Part shown: positions 26,150-37,753 of the stretch, in pieces
Layout: each line of letters opens with the position of its first letter
Numbering within the stretch: the first letter of the stretch is position 1
Assembly (NCBI RefSeq): GCF_009901585.1
Contig: NZ_WXYO01000002.1
Span: 1 to 64,000 of the forward strand
Reading direction: 5' to 3'
DNA length: 64,000 nucleotides
From: Poritiphilus flavus
GTDB lineage: Bacteria > Bacteroidota > Bacteroidia > Flavobacteriales > Flavobacteriaceae
Position numbers and translations under genes: made by a program
Notes under the pieces: model-generated
What the model was told of the DNA's origin: nothing
Databases searched by the model: none
The model's input: only the letters and a program-made list of their open reading frames with translations

Positions 26150-27907
26150 ATGATGCGACAACAGATCAGTTTGGCGTTCCTGTTTACGGTATGCCTGAGT
26201 CAATGGGGGATGGCCCAGGAGCGGGATACCGACATAGGAACGGAGACCGTAACCGTGGTCAGGCCTTATTCCCCTACGGTATCGGATGCCTTTAAGATCC
26301 GGTCTACACCGAATCTGAACGATTCCATTGTACTCCAGAAAAAAAAGATCAACTACAGTATCTTTTCTGTGCCGGTGGCATCTACCTTTACTCCGGCCAA
26401 GGGCAAGGCAGCCAGGGTGAAGCGAAGTAAGCCGGAGAAGATCTATAATTCGTATGCCTCAGTTGGCTTGGGTAATTTTAACAATGCCCTGGTGGATTTC
26501 TATACCAGCCGTGATATCAATAGGGGAGATGAACGAATAGACGTGGCCCTGAATCATCATTCCTCCAGGGGAGATATAGACAATACCCCTCTGGATACGG
26601 ATTTTTACAATACCAAACTGGAGGCTTCCTATTCCAAAAAAGATAGGGATCTTGACTGGGGAGCTAATATCGGTCTGCAGCATCAGCGATATAATTGGTA
26701 CGGCCTGCCGGAAAATGTATTTGACGAAACTACTATTAACGCAATAGACGAAGGACAGAATTATTTCACTGCAGAGGCAGGGGCTCATATAAACATAGAA
26801 GATTCTGCCTTTAAAAAAGGAGAACTGCTCTTCAGGCGATTTTGGGATGAAGTGGATTCCGGAGAGAACCGGGCAGTTTTGGCCCCGGTATTTGAACTGC
26901 CGATAACAGAAGAATTGTTTACCATTAAGACGCGAATCGACTATGTAGGAGGCAGTTTCGAAAACGCCAATGTCAATAACGAGCTAAACAATCCGCCAAT
27001 AGATTACAGTCATGTGCAGTTCGGTGTTACTCCAAGCCTGCTGATCCTAAGGGATGAACTAACCCTGAACCTCGGAGCGAATATCGTCTATGGATTGGAT
27101 AATGAAAACAGCGATAACAATTTTTATATCTACCCGGCAGTCACCGCTTCCTATCGCCTCTTAGACGATGTGGCCATTGCCTATGGGGGAGTAGAAGGAA
27201 GGCTGCAACAGAATTCGTACTATGATTTTGTACAGGACAATCCCTATGTTTCACCTACCCTGAGTATTCTGCCTACGGATCAGCAATACGATGCTTATGT
27301 TGGACTTAAAGGACAATTACTCCCAAACCTGAGCTATAACATTAAAGGCTCTTATACCGCAGAAAACAGAAGGCCACTGTTCAAACTCAATCCGCAAAAC
27401 CCCTTCCGGGACGACGAAAAGGGGTACTATTTCGGGAACTCTTTCGAAGTGTTTTATGACGACATCAAAACGCTGGGCATTTTTGGCGAATTGAATGTGG
27501 ATATTAACCGGAATTTTTCCTTTGGTATTAATGCCGAAGTCTATGATTACGACACTGAAACGGATAACCCAGCCTGGAACTTACCCAATCTTCAAGGATC
27601 GCTTTTCCTGGATTACCAGATCGGGGAACAGTGGTTCATGGGCGCCAATCTATTCTACGTAGGAGAACGGGAAGACCTGAGTTCTGTCGCGGTACAGGGT
27701 GCGGACCCTGAAGACTTCATAACCAATGTATTGACCCTGGACAGTTTCTTTGATGCAAATGCGCATTTGGGATACCGTATCAATGAGCAGCTTTCCGTAT
27801 TCGCAAAAGCCAGTAATATTGCAAACAATCAATATCAACGTTGGGCGAACTTCCGTGTTCAGAGTTTCCAGATATTAGGTGGAGTAACCTATAAGTTCGA
27901 TTTTTAA
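26150..27907 (+). CDS. TonB-receptor-like outer-membrane barrel protein
   Basis: 585 residues with a signal peptide ending WGMAQ. The mature start has TETVTVVRPYSPTVSDAFKI, like the plug leader of flavobacterial TonB-linked proteins. The rest is a beta-barrel with a terminal strand ending in Phe (GGVTYKFDF), as required for BAM-dependent insertion. It is smaller than classic TonB receptors and lacks a full plug. It is likely co-transcribed with the upstream TPR gene. The substrate is unknown. Confidence 0.8.
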   Translation: MMRQQISLAFLFTVCLSQWGMAQERDTDIGTETVTVVRPYSPTVSDAFKIRSTPNLNDSIVLQKKKINYSIFSVPVASTFTPAKGKAARVKRSKPEKIYNSYASVGLGNFNNALVDFYTSRDINRGDERIDVALNHHSSRGDIDNTPLDTDFYNTKLEASYSKKDRDLDWGANIGLQHQRYNWYGLPENVFDETTINAIDEGQNYFTAEAGAHINIEDSAFKKGELLFRRFWDEVDSGENRAVLAPVFELPITEELFTIKTRIDYVGGSFENANVNNELNNPPIDYSHVQFGVTPSLLILRDELTLNLGANIVYGLDNENSDNNFYIYPAVTASYRLLDDVAIAYGGVEGRLQQNSYYDFVQDNPYVSPTLSILPTDQQYDAYVGLKGQLLPNLSYNIKGSYTAENRRPLFKLNPQNPFRDDEKGYYFGNSFEVFYDDIKTLGIFGELNVDINRNFSFGINAEVYDYDTETDNPAWNLPNLQGSLFLDYQIGEQWFMGANLFYVGEREDLSSVAVQGADPEDFITNVLTLDSFFDANAHLGYRINEQLSVFAKASNIANNQYQRWANFRVQSFQILGGVTYKFDF

Positions 27908-28044
27908 AGGGGTTACGAGAGTTTATTGCCAATCCCTGGGAAAAACTTTAAGATAGTTTTAAACTAAACTTTTCCTAAAGTGTTACCCTGGCTGCTCATA
28001 AATTTCTACCTTTTTCCTATCATCAATCATAAACCTGATCAATT

Positions 28045-28239
28045 GTGAAGAGACGTCATCTCATTACTTCCTTTATTGTTCTCATTTTTCCGGTCATTGT
28101 GATCTCCGCCCTTACAAACTACGGTTTTGACAAACCCGTACTGGAAAACGAAAAAACTGAGCAAGTAGAACCAAAATCCGAATTCTCCTGTCATAAAAAG
28201 TCTAGCCAGAAACAAGTAGCCACCCCTGGCTCCAGCTGA
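28045..28239 (+). CDS. Small hypothetical membrane-anchored peptide
   Basis: 64 residues starting at a GTG. A basic start (KRRH) and one hydrophobic span (ITSFIVLIFPVIVISALT) are followed by a short polar tail with a single Cys (EFSCHKKSS). No family is recognised. It lies alone between the barrel gene and the AraC-type regulator. Its size and non-ATG start make it uncertain. Confidence 0.4.
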   Translation: MKRRHLITSFIVLIFPVIVISALTNYGFDKPVLENEKTEQVEPKSEFSCHKKSSQKQVATPGSS

Positions 28240-28336
28240 TCCATCCGGGCCATTTAAAATGCCAAGGATTTGGACCAAATAGACAAATTACTCCACAGAA
28301 TTTGACGTAGTTTAGTGCCTTAAACGAGCACTGAGA

Positions 28337-29197
28337 ATGATCCAGGACTACAAACAGATCAATCTTTATGGTAAAAAAGTCTTTGAAAAGGCCGTGGTTT
28401 CACCGCCCTTCAGATTTTTTTATAGCATGCCCGATGAAGCCTGCTTTTTTTACCTTCTCAAAGGGAGCAACGCCGTTTATGCACCTACTGAGAAACAGCT
28501 GGTAGACCGGAAAGAAGGTGTGGTCATGCAGTGCGGTAGCTATTTTTGCGATGTTCTGGCCTCGGACGATTCGGAATTTTGCGAGGCAGTTGCGGTGCAT
28601 CTCCCATTGGAGGTATTAAGGATGATCTACGATAAGGAGTTTCCGGATTTTCTTTTAAAGGTTAACGAAGTGCAACCCCTGCAACTGGAAAAATACGAGT
28701 CGTCAGAACTTTTAAAGAGTTATATAGACAATCTGCAATTCTATTTTGACAACCCCAGTATTGTTACCGAAGAGATCCTCAAACTAAAACTGAAAGAACT
28801 CATACTGATACTGGCGAAAACGGATAATGCAGAGACCGTCAAGCAGATCCTGGCAGGCCTGTTCACCCGGGTTGAGGTAGAGTTTAAGGCTGTAATTGAA
28901 GCGAATCTATACAATAACTTTTCTGTAGAAGAACTTTCCAAACTCACCCACCTTAGCTTGTCCTCTTTTAAACGGGAATTCCAAAAACATTACGGTACTT
29001 CCCCGGCCAAGTATATCAAAGAGCAAAAACTGAAAAAGGCGGCCAAACTATTAAAGGTTACCGATCTTAGGGTCTCATCCATCGCTTTCGATTGCGGTTT
29101 TTCGGATTTGGCACACTTTTCCAGGTCTTTTCAGAAGTTCCACGGGCTTTCGCCAAGTGATTTTCGACTGAACGTCAAAGACAAATCTTTGGACTGA
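28337..29197 (+). CDS. AraC-family transcriptional regulator
   Basis: 286 residues. The N-terminal ~170 residues are a cupin-like sensor region with no clear ligand motif. Two C-terminal helix-turn-helix units are evident: FSVEELSKLTHLSLSSFKRE near 196-215, followed by YGTSPAKYI, and VSSIAFDCGFSDLAHFSRSF near 245-265, followed by HGLSPSDFR. It probably regulates the START-like gene 70 bp downstream or distant genes. No operator was identified. Confidence 0.88.
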   Translation: MIQDYKQINLYGKKVFEKAVVSPPFRFFYSMPDEACFFYLLKGSNAVYAPTEKQLVDRKEGVVMQCGSYFCDVLASDDSEFCEAVAVHLPLEVLRMIYDKEFPDFLLKVNEVQPLQLEKYESSELLKSYIDNLQFYFDNPSIVTEEILKLKLKELILILAKTDNAETVKQILAGLFTRVEVEFKAVIEANLYNNFSVEELSKLTHLSLSSFKREFQKHYGTSPAKYIKEQKLKKAAKLLKVTDLRVSSIAFDCGFSDLAHFSRSFQKFHGLSPSDFRLNVKDKSLD

Positions 29198-29269
29198 TTG
29201 TCCAAAAACTTCCGCGTTGCACGTCTCATCTTTGTAGGGTAATCCAGTGATAACCCTAAATTCAAAAAA

Positions 29270-29851
29270 ATGACAGATGCAATTAAAAAAAACACAGTAT
29301 TTCTTTTTGTTCTCACCTTCGCAACTACGGTTCAGGCACAAAAGAAAGTACAGCAATTCACGGAATCAAAAGTCCTTGACGTTCCTGCGGAAAAAGTATG
29401 GGCTATTGTAGGGGAAGATTATGGAGCCATTGCCTATTCGCATCCCATGATAATGTCCTCTGACTACGTCAATGGTACGCTTAAAGCTGAAGAGGGAGCT
29501 GAAAGGGTATGTACCTTCAACAAGAAAGGGACTAAGTTCGTTAAAGAAAAAATGACGAACTATCGCCCAGAGGAGATGAGCTTTACCAACACTGTTTACC
29601 AGGCCGGCCGCTTTCCGGTGGACCCGGAATACACCAAAGCCATATACAAAGTAGAAGCCCTTAGCAATGGGCAGAGCAGGTTTACTTTTAGTATGCAATA
29701 CAGGACCAAACCTGCATTCATGGGTGCCATGGCCAAGGGGAAATTCAAAAAAATGATCCGGGATTATTTTATTGCTGTTGAACATCACGCAAAAACCGGT
29801 GAAAAGGTGACAAAAGAAAATTTCAGGAAGATCCGTAAGAAGTATTCTTAG
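29270..29851 (+). CDS. Exported SRPBCC (START-like) protein
   Basis: 193 residues with an N-terminal hydrophobic export signal (NTVFLFVLTFATTVQAQ). The mature part begins KVLDVPAEKVWAIVGEDYG, the typical first strand and helix of polyketide-cyclase/SRPBCC lipid- or ligand-binding domains. The domain fills the rest of the protein (SRFTFSMQYRTKP near 145). The ligand is unknown. It lies just after the AraC-type gene in the same direction and has a strong terminator behind it. Confidence 0.75.
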   Translation: MTDAIKKNTVFLFVLTFATTVQAQKKVQQFTESKVLDVPAEKVWAIVGEDYGAIAYSHPMIMSSDYVNGTLKAEEGAERVCTFNKKGTKFVKEKMTNYRPEEMSFTNTVYQAGRFPVDPEYTKAIYKVEALSNGQSRFTFSMQYRTKPAFMGAMAKGKFKKMIRDYFIAVEHHAKTGEKVTKENFRKIRKKYS

Positions 29852-29874
29852 ATGCATTAGGCATGAAAATTCCG

Positions 29875-29904
29875 AACCCCGGCTCCTTCAGGAACCGGGG
29901 TTTT
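29875..29904 (+). terminator. Intrinsic terminator after the SRPBCC gene
   Basis: AACCCCGG (29875-29882) pairs with CCGGGGTT (29895-29902), with an additional TCC/GGA pairing in the loop, followed by TTTT. Confidence 0.85.
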
Positions 29905-30041
29905 GCATTTATAAACCATAGTGATTTGCTCATTACACCCTAATTTTAAGCCACTTAGGCGAAGGATGGCCTTAAAAAAATCACTAAATGCCCCATATTC
30001 TGTAATTTAGCTTTAGTGAATTATTAAAGCCTTGAATTTTC

Positions 30042-31166
30042 GTGAGACCGTTATGGCTACATATCGTCATATCCGCTCTAATTCTTTGGGTTTCGGACGG
30101 TTCTGCCCAAAATCTGGTGAAGAACCCCAGTTTCGAAGAATATGAGAAATGCCCGTCCAGTCTGGGTAATTTTGCTTCTGATGTGGCCCATTGGAGCACG
30201 CCTACCCATGGATCTACGGATTACTTTAATTCCTGTAGCAAGGCCATGGGTACTCCTAAAAACTTTAATGGAGAACAGCCCTCCGATTTTGGCAAAGGCT
30301 ATGCCGGACTCTACCTCTATGCTCCTGACGATTACCGCGAATACATCCAGGTAGCCTTGACAGAAACCCTGAAAAAAGGTGTTTCCTACGAACTATCGTT
30401 TTACGTAAGTCTGGCCGAACGCTCGGATTACGCTGTAAAGGATTTTGGAGTTTTGTTTTCCAGGGATGAATTAGTGGTAGATATTAAGAAGACCTTATCC
30501 CGTATGCATTTGTACCGGCAGCAAGGCAATGCCTACAACAGTATGGAGATCGGATATACGAATTTCTACAGGGATACCAAAGACTGGATACTGGTCAATA
30601 CGCGTTTTGAAGCCAAGGGTACAGAAAATTACATGACCATAGGTAACTTTCAAAGGAATAACCGCACCAGGAAATTCAAGACCAAACGGGATGCCCGTAA
30701 GGGAGCCTATTATTATATTGACATGGTGGAGCTAAGGCAGATCAGGCGGAACCAGAATGATGCTGAAACTGCTATTGCAGAACTCCCTACACAGACTCCA
30801 GATTACGAACTCGATAAGTCCATGGTCTTTGAGAATGTACTCTTCTCTTTTGATAAGTATGAGCTAAAAAGCGAAGCAAAGGAAGAACTTAGCAGGATCT
30901 ATGAATACCTTAGGACCGATACTTCACTTATGATCTACATCGAAGGGCATACTGATACCAAAGGCGGTAAATCCTATAATCAAAGACTTTCGGAAAACCG
31001 CTGTCTCGCGGTTGCTGATTTCATGAAGAGTCTGGGACTGGAAGCAGACAGGTTGCGCTGGAAAGGACTTGGGGGTTCCCGGCCAATAGCGGATAACGCC
31101 ACAGAGGAGGGGAGACGGCAGAATCGCAGGGTAGAATTTGTAATCAGCAAAGCGCCGATCAGGTGA
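30042..31166 (+). CDS. OmpA-family outer-membrane protein
   Basis: 374 residues from a GTG start with a signal peptide (LHIVISALILWVSDGSAQ). Residues ~20-240 form a beta-rich domain (NLVKNPSFEEYEKCPSS), like carbohydrate-binding modules seen in flavobacterial OmpA proteins. Residues ~265-374 are the OmpA peptidoglycan-binding domain with IYIEGHTDTKGGKSYNQRLS and GGSRPIADNATEEGRRQNRR, carrying the Asp and Arg that bind diaminopimelate. It links the outer membrane to the cell wall. It is monocistronic. Confidence 0.9.
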   Translation: MRPLWLHIVISALILWVSDGSAQNLVKNPSFEEYEKCPSSLGNFASDVAHWSTPTHGSTDYFNSCSKAMGTPKNFNGEQPSDFGKGYAGLYLYAPDDYREYIQVALTETLKKGVSYELSFYVSLAERSDYAVKDFGVLFSRDELVVDIKKTLSRMHLYRQQGNAYNSMEIGYTNFYRDTKDWILVNTRFEAKGTENYMTIGNFQRNNRTRKFKTKRDARKGAYYYIDMVELRQIRRNQNDAETAIAELPTQTPDYELDKSMVFENVLFSFDKYELKSEAKEELSRIYEYLRTDTSLMIYIEGHTDTKGGKSYNQRLSENRCLAVADFMKSLGLEADRLRWKGLGGSRPIADNATEEGRRQNRRVEFVISKAPIR

Positions 31167-31261
31167 TCCCCTTTGCCAGTTCAAAATAATTATATTTGTT
31201 GGCTATCCGTTCTTTCAGGCCTATTGCGGCCGCGGAGAACACACGAAGAACCCTTATAGTA

Positions 31262-32881
31262 ATGAAAAAATTCCTGTTCCTGATCATCCTTATTTGTCTA
31301 GGATGTGAATACTCCAAAGAAACGGTAGATATGATCGTCCTAAATGCCAATATCTATACCGTTGACGACAACTTCAGCAAAGCGGAATCCTTTGCTGTAA
31401 AGGATGGAAAGTTTGTCGCCGTGGGTACTGAAAACCTCATAACCGAAAAGTATAGCTCTGAAACCGTAGTGGATGCTGATGGTAAGACCATCATTCCAGG
31501 TATTATAGACGCGCACTGTCATTTCTACGGATTGGGATTAAATCAACAAGTTGTGGACCTGGTCGGCACGGAGAGCTATGAAGAAGTTTTGGAGCTGGTA
31601 AAGGCCTTTCAGGAACAAAATCCCAGTAGCTTTATCCGGGGCAGGGGATGGGACCAGAATGATTGGGAGATCAAAGAATTCCCTACCAGGAAGGAATTGG
31701 ACGAGCTTTTTCCGGATATACCGGTGGCTTTGGAGAGGGTAGACGGGCATGCGTTTTTGGTAAATCAAAAGGCCCTGGATTTGGCGGGCATTGATGGGCA
31801 AACTCAAGTTGAGGGAGGAGAGATTGTCAAAGAAGCGGGGCAGCCCACCGGAGTACTCGTAGACAGCCCGATGAACCTTGTTGAAGCGACCATGCCCCCA
31901 CCCAGCCGGGCAGAGCAGATCCAGGCGCTGAAAGCGGCTCAGAAGATCTGTTTTGACTATGGCCTCACCACGGTGAATGACGCTGGATTGGATCGCTCGG
32001 TCATAGAGTTGATAGACAGTTTACAACAGGCTGGTGAATTGTCTATCAGAGTTTACGCGATGATCAGCAATAGAAAAGAAAACCTGGACTATTACCTGGA
32101 TAAAGGTGTCCGTAAAACGGAAAAACTGCACGTAGGCTCCGTCAAGGTGTATGCGGACGGTGCTTTGGGCTCACGCGGAGCAGCTTTGAAAGAGCCTTAT
32201 TCCGATCATCCCGGTCATTTCGGCGCTATGATCACTCCTGCCGAAGACATGGAGGAACTAGCCATGCGTATAGCCGCCTCTGAGTATCAAATGAATACAC
32301 ATGCCATAGGGGACTCTGCAAATGTCGCTGTCCTCAGAGCGTATCAAAAGGCCCTGGAAAACAAAACGGACAGAAGATGGAAAGTGGAGCACGCCCAGGT
32401 GATCAGTCCCAAAGATTTTGAATTCTTCAAACAGGGTATCATTCCTTCGGTACAACCTACCCATGCCACCAGCGATATGTATTGGGCGGAAGACCGTCTG
32501 GGAGAAGATAGGATTAAAGGCGCTTACGCTTTCAGAACACTACTTCATGCAGCCGGATTGGTGGCCCTGGGAACGGATTTTCCAGTAGAAGAGGTAAGCC
32601 CTTTTCTCACCTTTTACGCTGCAGTAGCCCGAAAGGACCTCGAAAATTACCCCGAAGGTGGCTTTATGCCGGAAGAAGTATTGTCCAGGGAGGAAACCTT
32701 AAAGGGAATGACCATTTGGGCTGCCTACTCCAACTTCGAAGAAAACGAAAAAGGCAGTATAGAGCCAGGTAAATTCGCTGACTTTGTGGTCCTAAGTGAG
32801 GATATTATGAGTATTCGGGACGAGGACATTCCCAACGTTCAGGCCGAGCAGGTCTACATAGATGGCCGGATCGCTGAATAA
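31262..32881 (+). CDS. Amidohydrolase lipoprotein (YtcJ-like)
   Basis: About 539 residues from the ATG at 31262, which begins a lipoprotein signal MKKFLFLIILICLGC; an earlier ATG at 31196 would add a non-signal stretch. Metal-binding motifs are IIDAHCHFYG (HxH), HAIGD and GTDFPVE, typical of the YtcJ-like amidohydrolases. These hydrolyse amide or imine bonds in small molecules; the substrate is unknown. It would be anchored to a membrane at the periplasmic face. It is followed by a terminator for the converging DUF2911 gene. Confidence 0.87.
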   Translation: MKKFLFLIILICLGCEYSKETVDMIVLNANIYTVDDNFSKAESFAVKDGKFVAVGTENLITEKYSSETVVDADGKTIIPGIIDAHCHFYGLGLNQQVVDLVGTESYEEVLELVKAFQEQNPSSFIRGRGWDQNDWEIKEFPTRKELDELFPDIPVALERVDGHAFLVNQKALDLAGIDGQTQVEGGEIVKEAGQPTGVLVDSPMNLVEATMPPPSRAEQIQALKAAQKICFDYGLTTVNDAGLDRSVIELIDSLQQAGELSIRVYAMISNRKENLDYYLDKGVRKTEKLHVGSVKVYADGALGSRGAALKEPYSDHPGHFGAMITPAEDMEELAMRIAASEYQMNTHAIGDSANVAVLRAYQKALENKTDRRWKVEHAQVISPKDFEFFKQGIIPSVQPTHATSDMYWAEDRLGEDRIKGAYAFRTLLHAAGLVALGTDFPVEEVSPFLTFYAAVARKDLENYPEGGFMPEEVLSREETLKGMTIWAAYSNFEENEKGSIEPGKFADFVVLSEDIMSIRDEDIPNVQAEQVYIDGRIAE

Positions 32882-32892
32882 GATTATAATAA

Positions 32893-32922
32893 CAAAAAAA
32901 CCAGGAAGTAAGTACTTCCTGG
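32893..32922 (-). terminator. Intrinsic terminator of the DUF2911 gene
   Basis: CCAGGAAGTA (32901-32910) pairs with TACTTCCTGG (32913-32922). Read on the minus strand it is followed by TTTTTTT, so it mainly stops the gene at 32951-33490. Confidence 0.85.
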
Positions 32923-32950
32923 CTCATTTCATTTCTGTTTAGAAGGTATG

Positions 32951-33490
32951 CTAAAATGATATTGGGAGTGCGACCCTTGTGGTGCCCCATCCCATGATCA
33001 TATGTACACCGCCATCCACTTCCTTATAGGCGATGGAAAAGGCCTCCAACGATTTGTTTCCTTCACTTACTTTGGCCTTTACCCTTGCAACATCAGCAGA
33101 TTCGTCGTAAGAATAGGCTCCCCATTGGTTGAGTTTGCTGTTTAGAATTACAGTCCACTCTCCATCACCTGGAATAGTAAACAGGGAATAGGTCCCGGCC
33201 TTTACAGCCTGCCCGCCTACGGTTGCATCCTTATACAAGGTAATCTCAACAGCCTCGTTGGCTCCGGTTCTCCAAACCTTACCTGCAGGTGCCAGATCCG
33301 CCATAGAACGTCCTTTTAATTGAGGTCTGCTGTAGATGACCCGGACACTTTTGTCCGAGATACGACCGCTGGATGGGTAGGAAGCAATGTCCGCAGGGCT
33401 CTTGTCCAGACCGCTAAAATCCTGAGCTGAAAGTTGAGTTGTGAATACCATAGCAAATACCATGGTTGCTAGTGTCAATAATTTCTTCAT
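32951..33490 (-). CDS. DUF2911 exported protein
   Basis: 179 residues with a signal peptide (LLTLATMVFAMVFTTQLSAQ). The conserved RPQLKGRSMADLAPAGKVWR and ANEAVEITLYKDATVGGQAV blocks (about 50-90), then AGTYSLFTIPGDGEWTVILN, are diagnostic of DUF2911, an abundant periplasmic family in Bacteroidota of unknown function. It is complete and monocistronic. Confidence 0.9.
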   Translation of the reverse strand: MKKLLTLATMVFAMVFTTQLSAQDFSGLDKSPADIASYPSSGRISDKSVRVIYSRPQLKGRSMADLAPAGKVWRTGANEAVEITLYKDATVGGQAVKAGTYSLFTIPGDGEWTVILNSKLNQWGAYSYDESADVARVKAKVSEGNKSLEAFSIAYKEVDGGVHMIMGWGTTRVALPISF

Positions 33491-33670
33491 GATAGTGATT
33501 GTTTAATATTCGCTAAAGCTAAATGCTTTTTCAATGCTTGGTTTATAAAAAGTCGTTAAAATTTCCTGAGCTTACATAATTCGGATTATTAAGAGTTTAT
33601 TGGCGCTATAAATTACAATACTAATCTAATATTGAAATATATGTTATAATTTATAACTATATGTTCTATT

Positions 33671-33678
33671 TATATTTG
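33671..33678 (+). promoter_or_regulatory. Possible -7 box of asnB
   Basis: TATATTTG matches TAnnTTTG, 55 bp before the asnB start, in a very AT-rich leader (33560-33733). No TTG is seen at the expected -33 position. Confidence 0.35.
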
Positions 33679-33733
33679 TTAATTGAAAGTTTCTAAACAA
33701 CTTTGTATTCTTAACTGATAAATTAAACTATTT

Positions 33734-35404
33734 ATGTGTGGAATTGTATGTGCGTTTGATGTAAAGGAAAGCACCGAGATTTTACGTCCCAGATTATTGG
33801 AAATGTCCAAAAAACTAAGGCATAGAGGGCCGGACTGGAGTGGTATTTACGCCGATGAAAAGGCGGTTTTGGCTCATGAAAGACTTGCGATAGTAGATCC
33901 CGCCTCAGGGAAGCAACCTTTGTTCAGCCAGGACGGAAAGCTGGTATTGGCAGCTAACGGTGAAATTTATAACCACAGGGAATTGCGAAAGCAATTTGAA
34001 GGCCGGTATGAGTTCCGTACGGAGTCTGACTGTGAAGTGATACTTGCGCTCTATAAGGAAAAAGGTCCTGAATTCGTTGATGAGATGAACGGAATTTTCG
34101 GTTTTGCTATCTACGATTCAGAGAAAGAAGAATATTTTATTGCCAGAGACCATATGGGGATTATCCCGCTTTATATGGGCTGGGATAAGCACGGTACCTT
34201 TTATGTGGCTTCAGAATTGAAAGCATTGGAAGGGACCTGTTCAAAAATTGAATTGTTTCCCCCCGGGCACTATTTGCATAGTGCTGAAGGCGAATTAAAG
34301 AAATGGTACAGCCGCGACTGGATGGAATATGAGGCCGTTAAGGAAAACGAGACCAGTATACGGGAGATACGAGAGGCCCTGGAGGCCGCGGTTCACAGAC
34401 AATTGATGTCTGATGTGCCTTATGGGGTGCTGCTTTCCGGTGGTCTTGACTCCTCGGTCACCTCCGCCATCGCAAAGAAATATTCGCAAATGCGTATTGA
34501 GTCCGGTGACACCAAGGAAGCCTGGTGGCCTCAGTTGCATTCCTTTTCTGTAGGGTTGGAAGGGTCTCCCGATCTTGAAGCCGCTCAGAGAGTGGCAGAC
34601 CATATCGGTACCATACACCACGAGATCAAGTTTACGATTCAGGAAGGCCTTGATGCGATCAGGGATGTGATCTACAACCTGGAAACCTATGATATCACTA
34701 CCGTAAGAGCCTCTACACCCATGTATCTTATGGCCAGGGTAATTAAGTCCATGGGCATAAAAATGGTACTGTCAGGGGAAGGTGCGGATGAATTGTTTGG
34801 AGGGTATTTATATTTCCATAAAGCCCCCAGCGCAAAGGATTTTCACGAAGAAACAGTCCGTAAACTGAGCAAATTGCATATGTACGATTGTTTACGTGCC
34901 AATAAGTCATTAGCGGCATGGGGAATAGAAGGGCGTGTGCCATTTCTGGATAAAGAGTTTATCGATGTGGCCATGCGGATAAACCCAAAGGACAAACTGA
35001 TCAATGGTGAACGTATGGAGAAATGGGTCGTAAGGAAGGCTTTTGAAGATTACCTGCCCGAAAGCGTTGCCTGGAGGCAGAAGGAGCAGTTCTCTGATGG
35101 AGTGGGATACAGTTGGATAGATACACTGAAACAGCTTGTAGAAGAGAAAGTAACCGATGAACAATTGGCCAATGCTAAATTCCGCTTCCCCTTGCAGACC
35201 CCAACCTCCAAGGAAGAATACTATTACCGGTCTATTTTTGAGGGGCATTTCCCTTCAGATGCAGCCGCTTTAAGCGTTCCTCAGGAAGCTTCTGTGGCCT
35301 GTAGCACCCAGATAGCTCTGGAATGGGATGAGGCCTTTAAGAACATGAATGACCCTTCAGGAAGGGCTGTCGCGTTCGTTCACGAAGATGCTTACGAAAA
35401 ATAA
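33734..35404 (+). CDS. asnB: Asparagine synthase B (glutamine-hydrolysing)
   Basis: 556 residues. The glutaminase domain starts with the catalytic Cys2 (MCGIVCAFDVKE) and covers about 1-190; the synthetase domain has the ATP-pyrophosphatase loop LSGGLDSS near 233 and SGEGADELFGGY near 350. It converts aspartate, glutamine and ATP to asparagine. The full length matches the bacterial AsnB family. It is a single gene with a long AT-rich leader and two tandem terminators. Confidence 0.95.
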   Translation: MCGIVCAFDVKESTEILRPRLLEMSKKLRHRGPDWSGIYADEKAVLAHERLAIVDPASGKQPLFSQDGKLVLAANGEIYNHRELRKQFEGRYEFRTESDCEVILALYKEKGPEFVDEMNGIFGFAIYDSEKEEYFIARDHMGIIPLYMGWDKHGTFYVASELKALEGTCSKIELFPPGHYLHSAEGELKKWYSRDWMEYEAVKENETSIREIREALEAAVHRQLMSDVPYGVLLSGGLDSSVTSAIAKKYSQMRIESGDTKEAWWPQLHSFSVGLEGSPDLEAAQRVADHIGTIHHEIKFTIQEGLDAIRDVIYNLETYDITTVRASTPMYLMARVIKSMGIKMVLSGEGADELFGGYLYFHKAPSAKDFHEETVRKLSKLHMYDCLRANKSLAAWGIEGRVPFLDKEFIDVAMRINPKDKLINGERMEKWVVRKAFEDYLPESVAWRQKEQFSDGVGYSWIDTLKQLVEEKVTDEQLANAKFRFPLQTPTSKEEYYYRSIFEGHFPSDAAALSVPQEASVACSTQIALEWDEAFKNMNDPSGRAVAFVHEDAYEK

Positions 35405-35421
35405 CTTTTGAGATTCTGTTG

Positions 35422-35455
35422 CCTGCCACAGTAAAGGCAGGTTTGTTTTTATTTT
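35422..35455 (+). terminator. First terminator after asnB
   Basis: CCTGCC (35422-35427) pairs with GGCAGG (35436-35441), followed by a T-rich tract. Confidence 0.75.
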
Positions 35456-35466
35456 AATTAGTCCGT

Positions 35467-35500
35467 AAGAAGCACCGTTATTTCGGTGCTTCTTTTGTTT
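35467..35500 (+). terminator. Second terminator after asnB
   Basis: AAGAAGCACCG (35467-35477) pairs perfectly with CGGTGCTTCTT (35484-35494), then TTGTTT. With the first one it isolates asnB from gyrB. The rest of the 335-bp gap holds the gyrB promoter region and no gene. Confidence 0.85.
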
Positions 35501-35690
35501 GGGATAACGTGGCGGCCGGTATCTGAGAGGCAACTAAAAGAGGTCGTTTCCAGGCCTTATTCAGATAGCGGATTTAACTGAAAATAAGACGATTTTGGCA
35601 CTGTATTTGAACTGTATATTTTCCACAATTTTTGTTAATAACTTCAATGCTAAAAAAGTCCTAAAAACCTATATTCCATGGGGTATTGGT

Positions 35691-35698
35691 TATATTTG
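35691..35698 (+). promoter_or_regulatory. -7 box of gyrB
   Basis: TATATTTG matches TAnnTTTG and lies 41 bp before the gyrB start. A convincing -33 TTG was not found. Confidence 0.45.
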
Positions 35699-35733
35699 TA
35701 GGATGCCAAAAAACGAAGCAAGAACAACTTTGA

Positions 35734-37680
<1,947 letters not shown>

Positions 37681-37700
37681 GAATCTATACTTATACAACA

Positions 37701-37728
37701 AAAACCCTGACCGTACGTCAGGGTTTTT
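37701..37728 (+). terminator. Intrinsic terminator after gyrB
   Basis: AAAACCCTGAC (37701-37711) pairs with GTCAGGGTTTT (37717-37727), followed by further Ts. Confidence 0.9.
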
Positions 37729-37753
37729 TAGTTTTATACAAAAATTCTTACAC

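Noticed and set aside
31196-31261. Longer start for the amidohydrolase
   Set aside because: The extra residues are basic and not signal-like, while the ATG at 31262 starts a standard lipoprotein signal.
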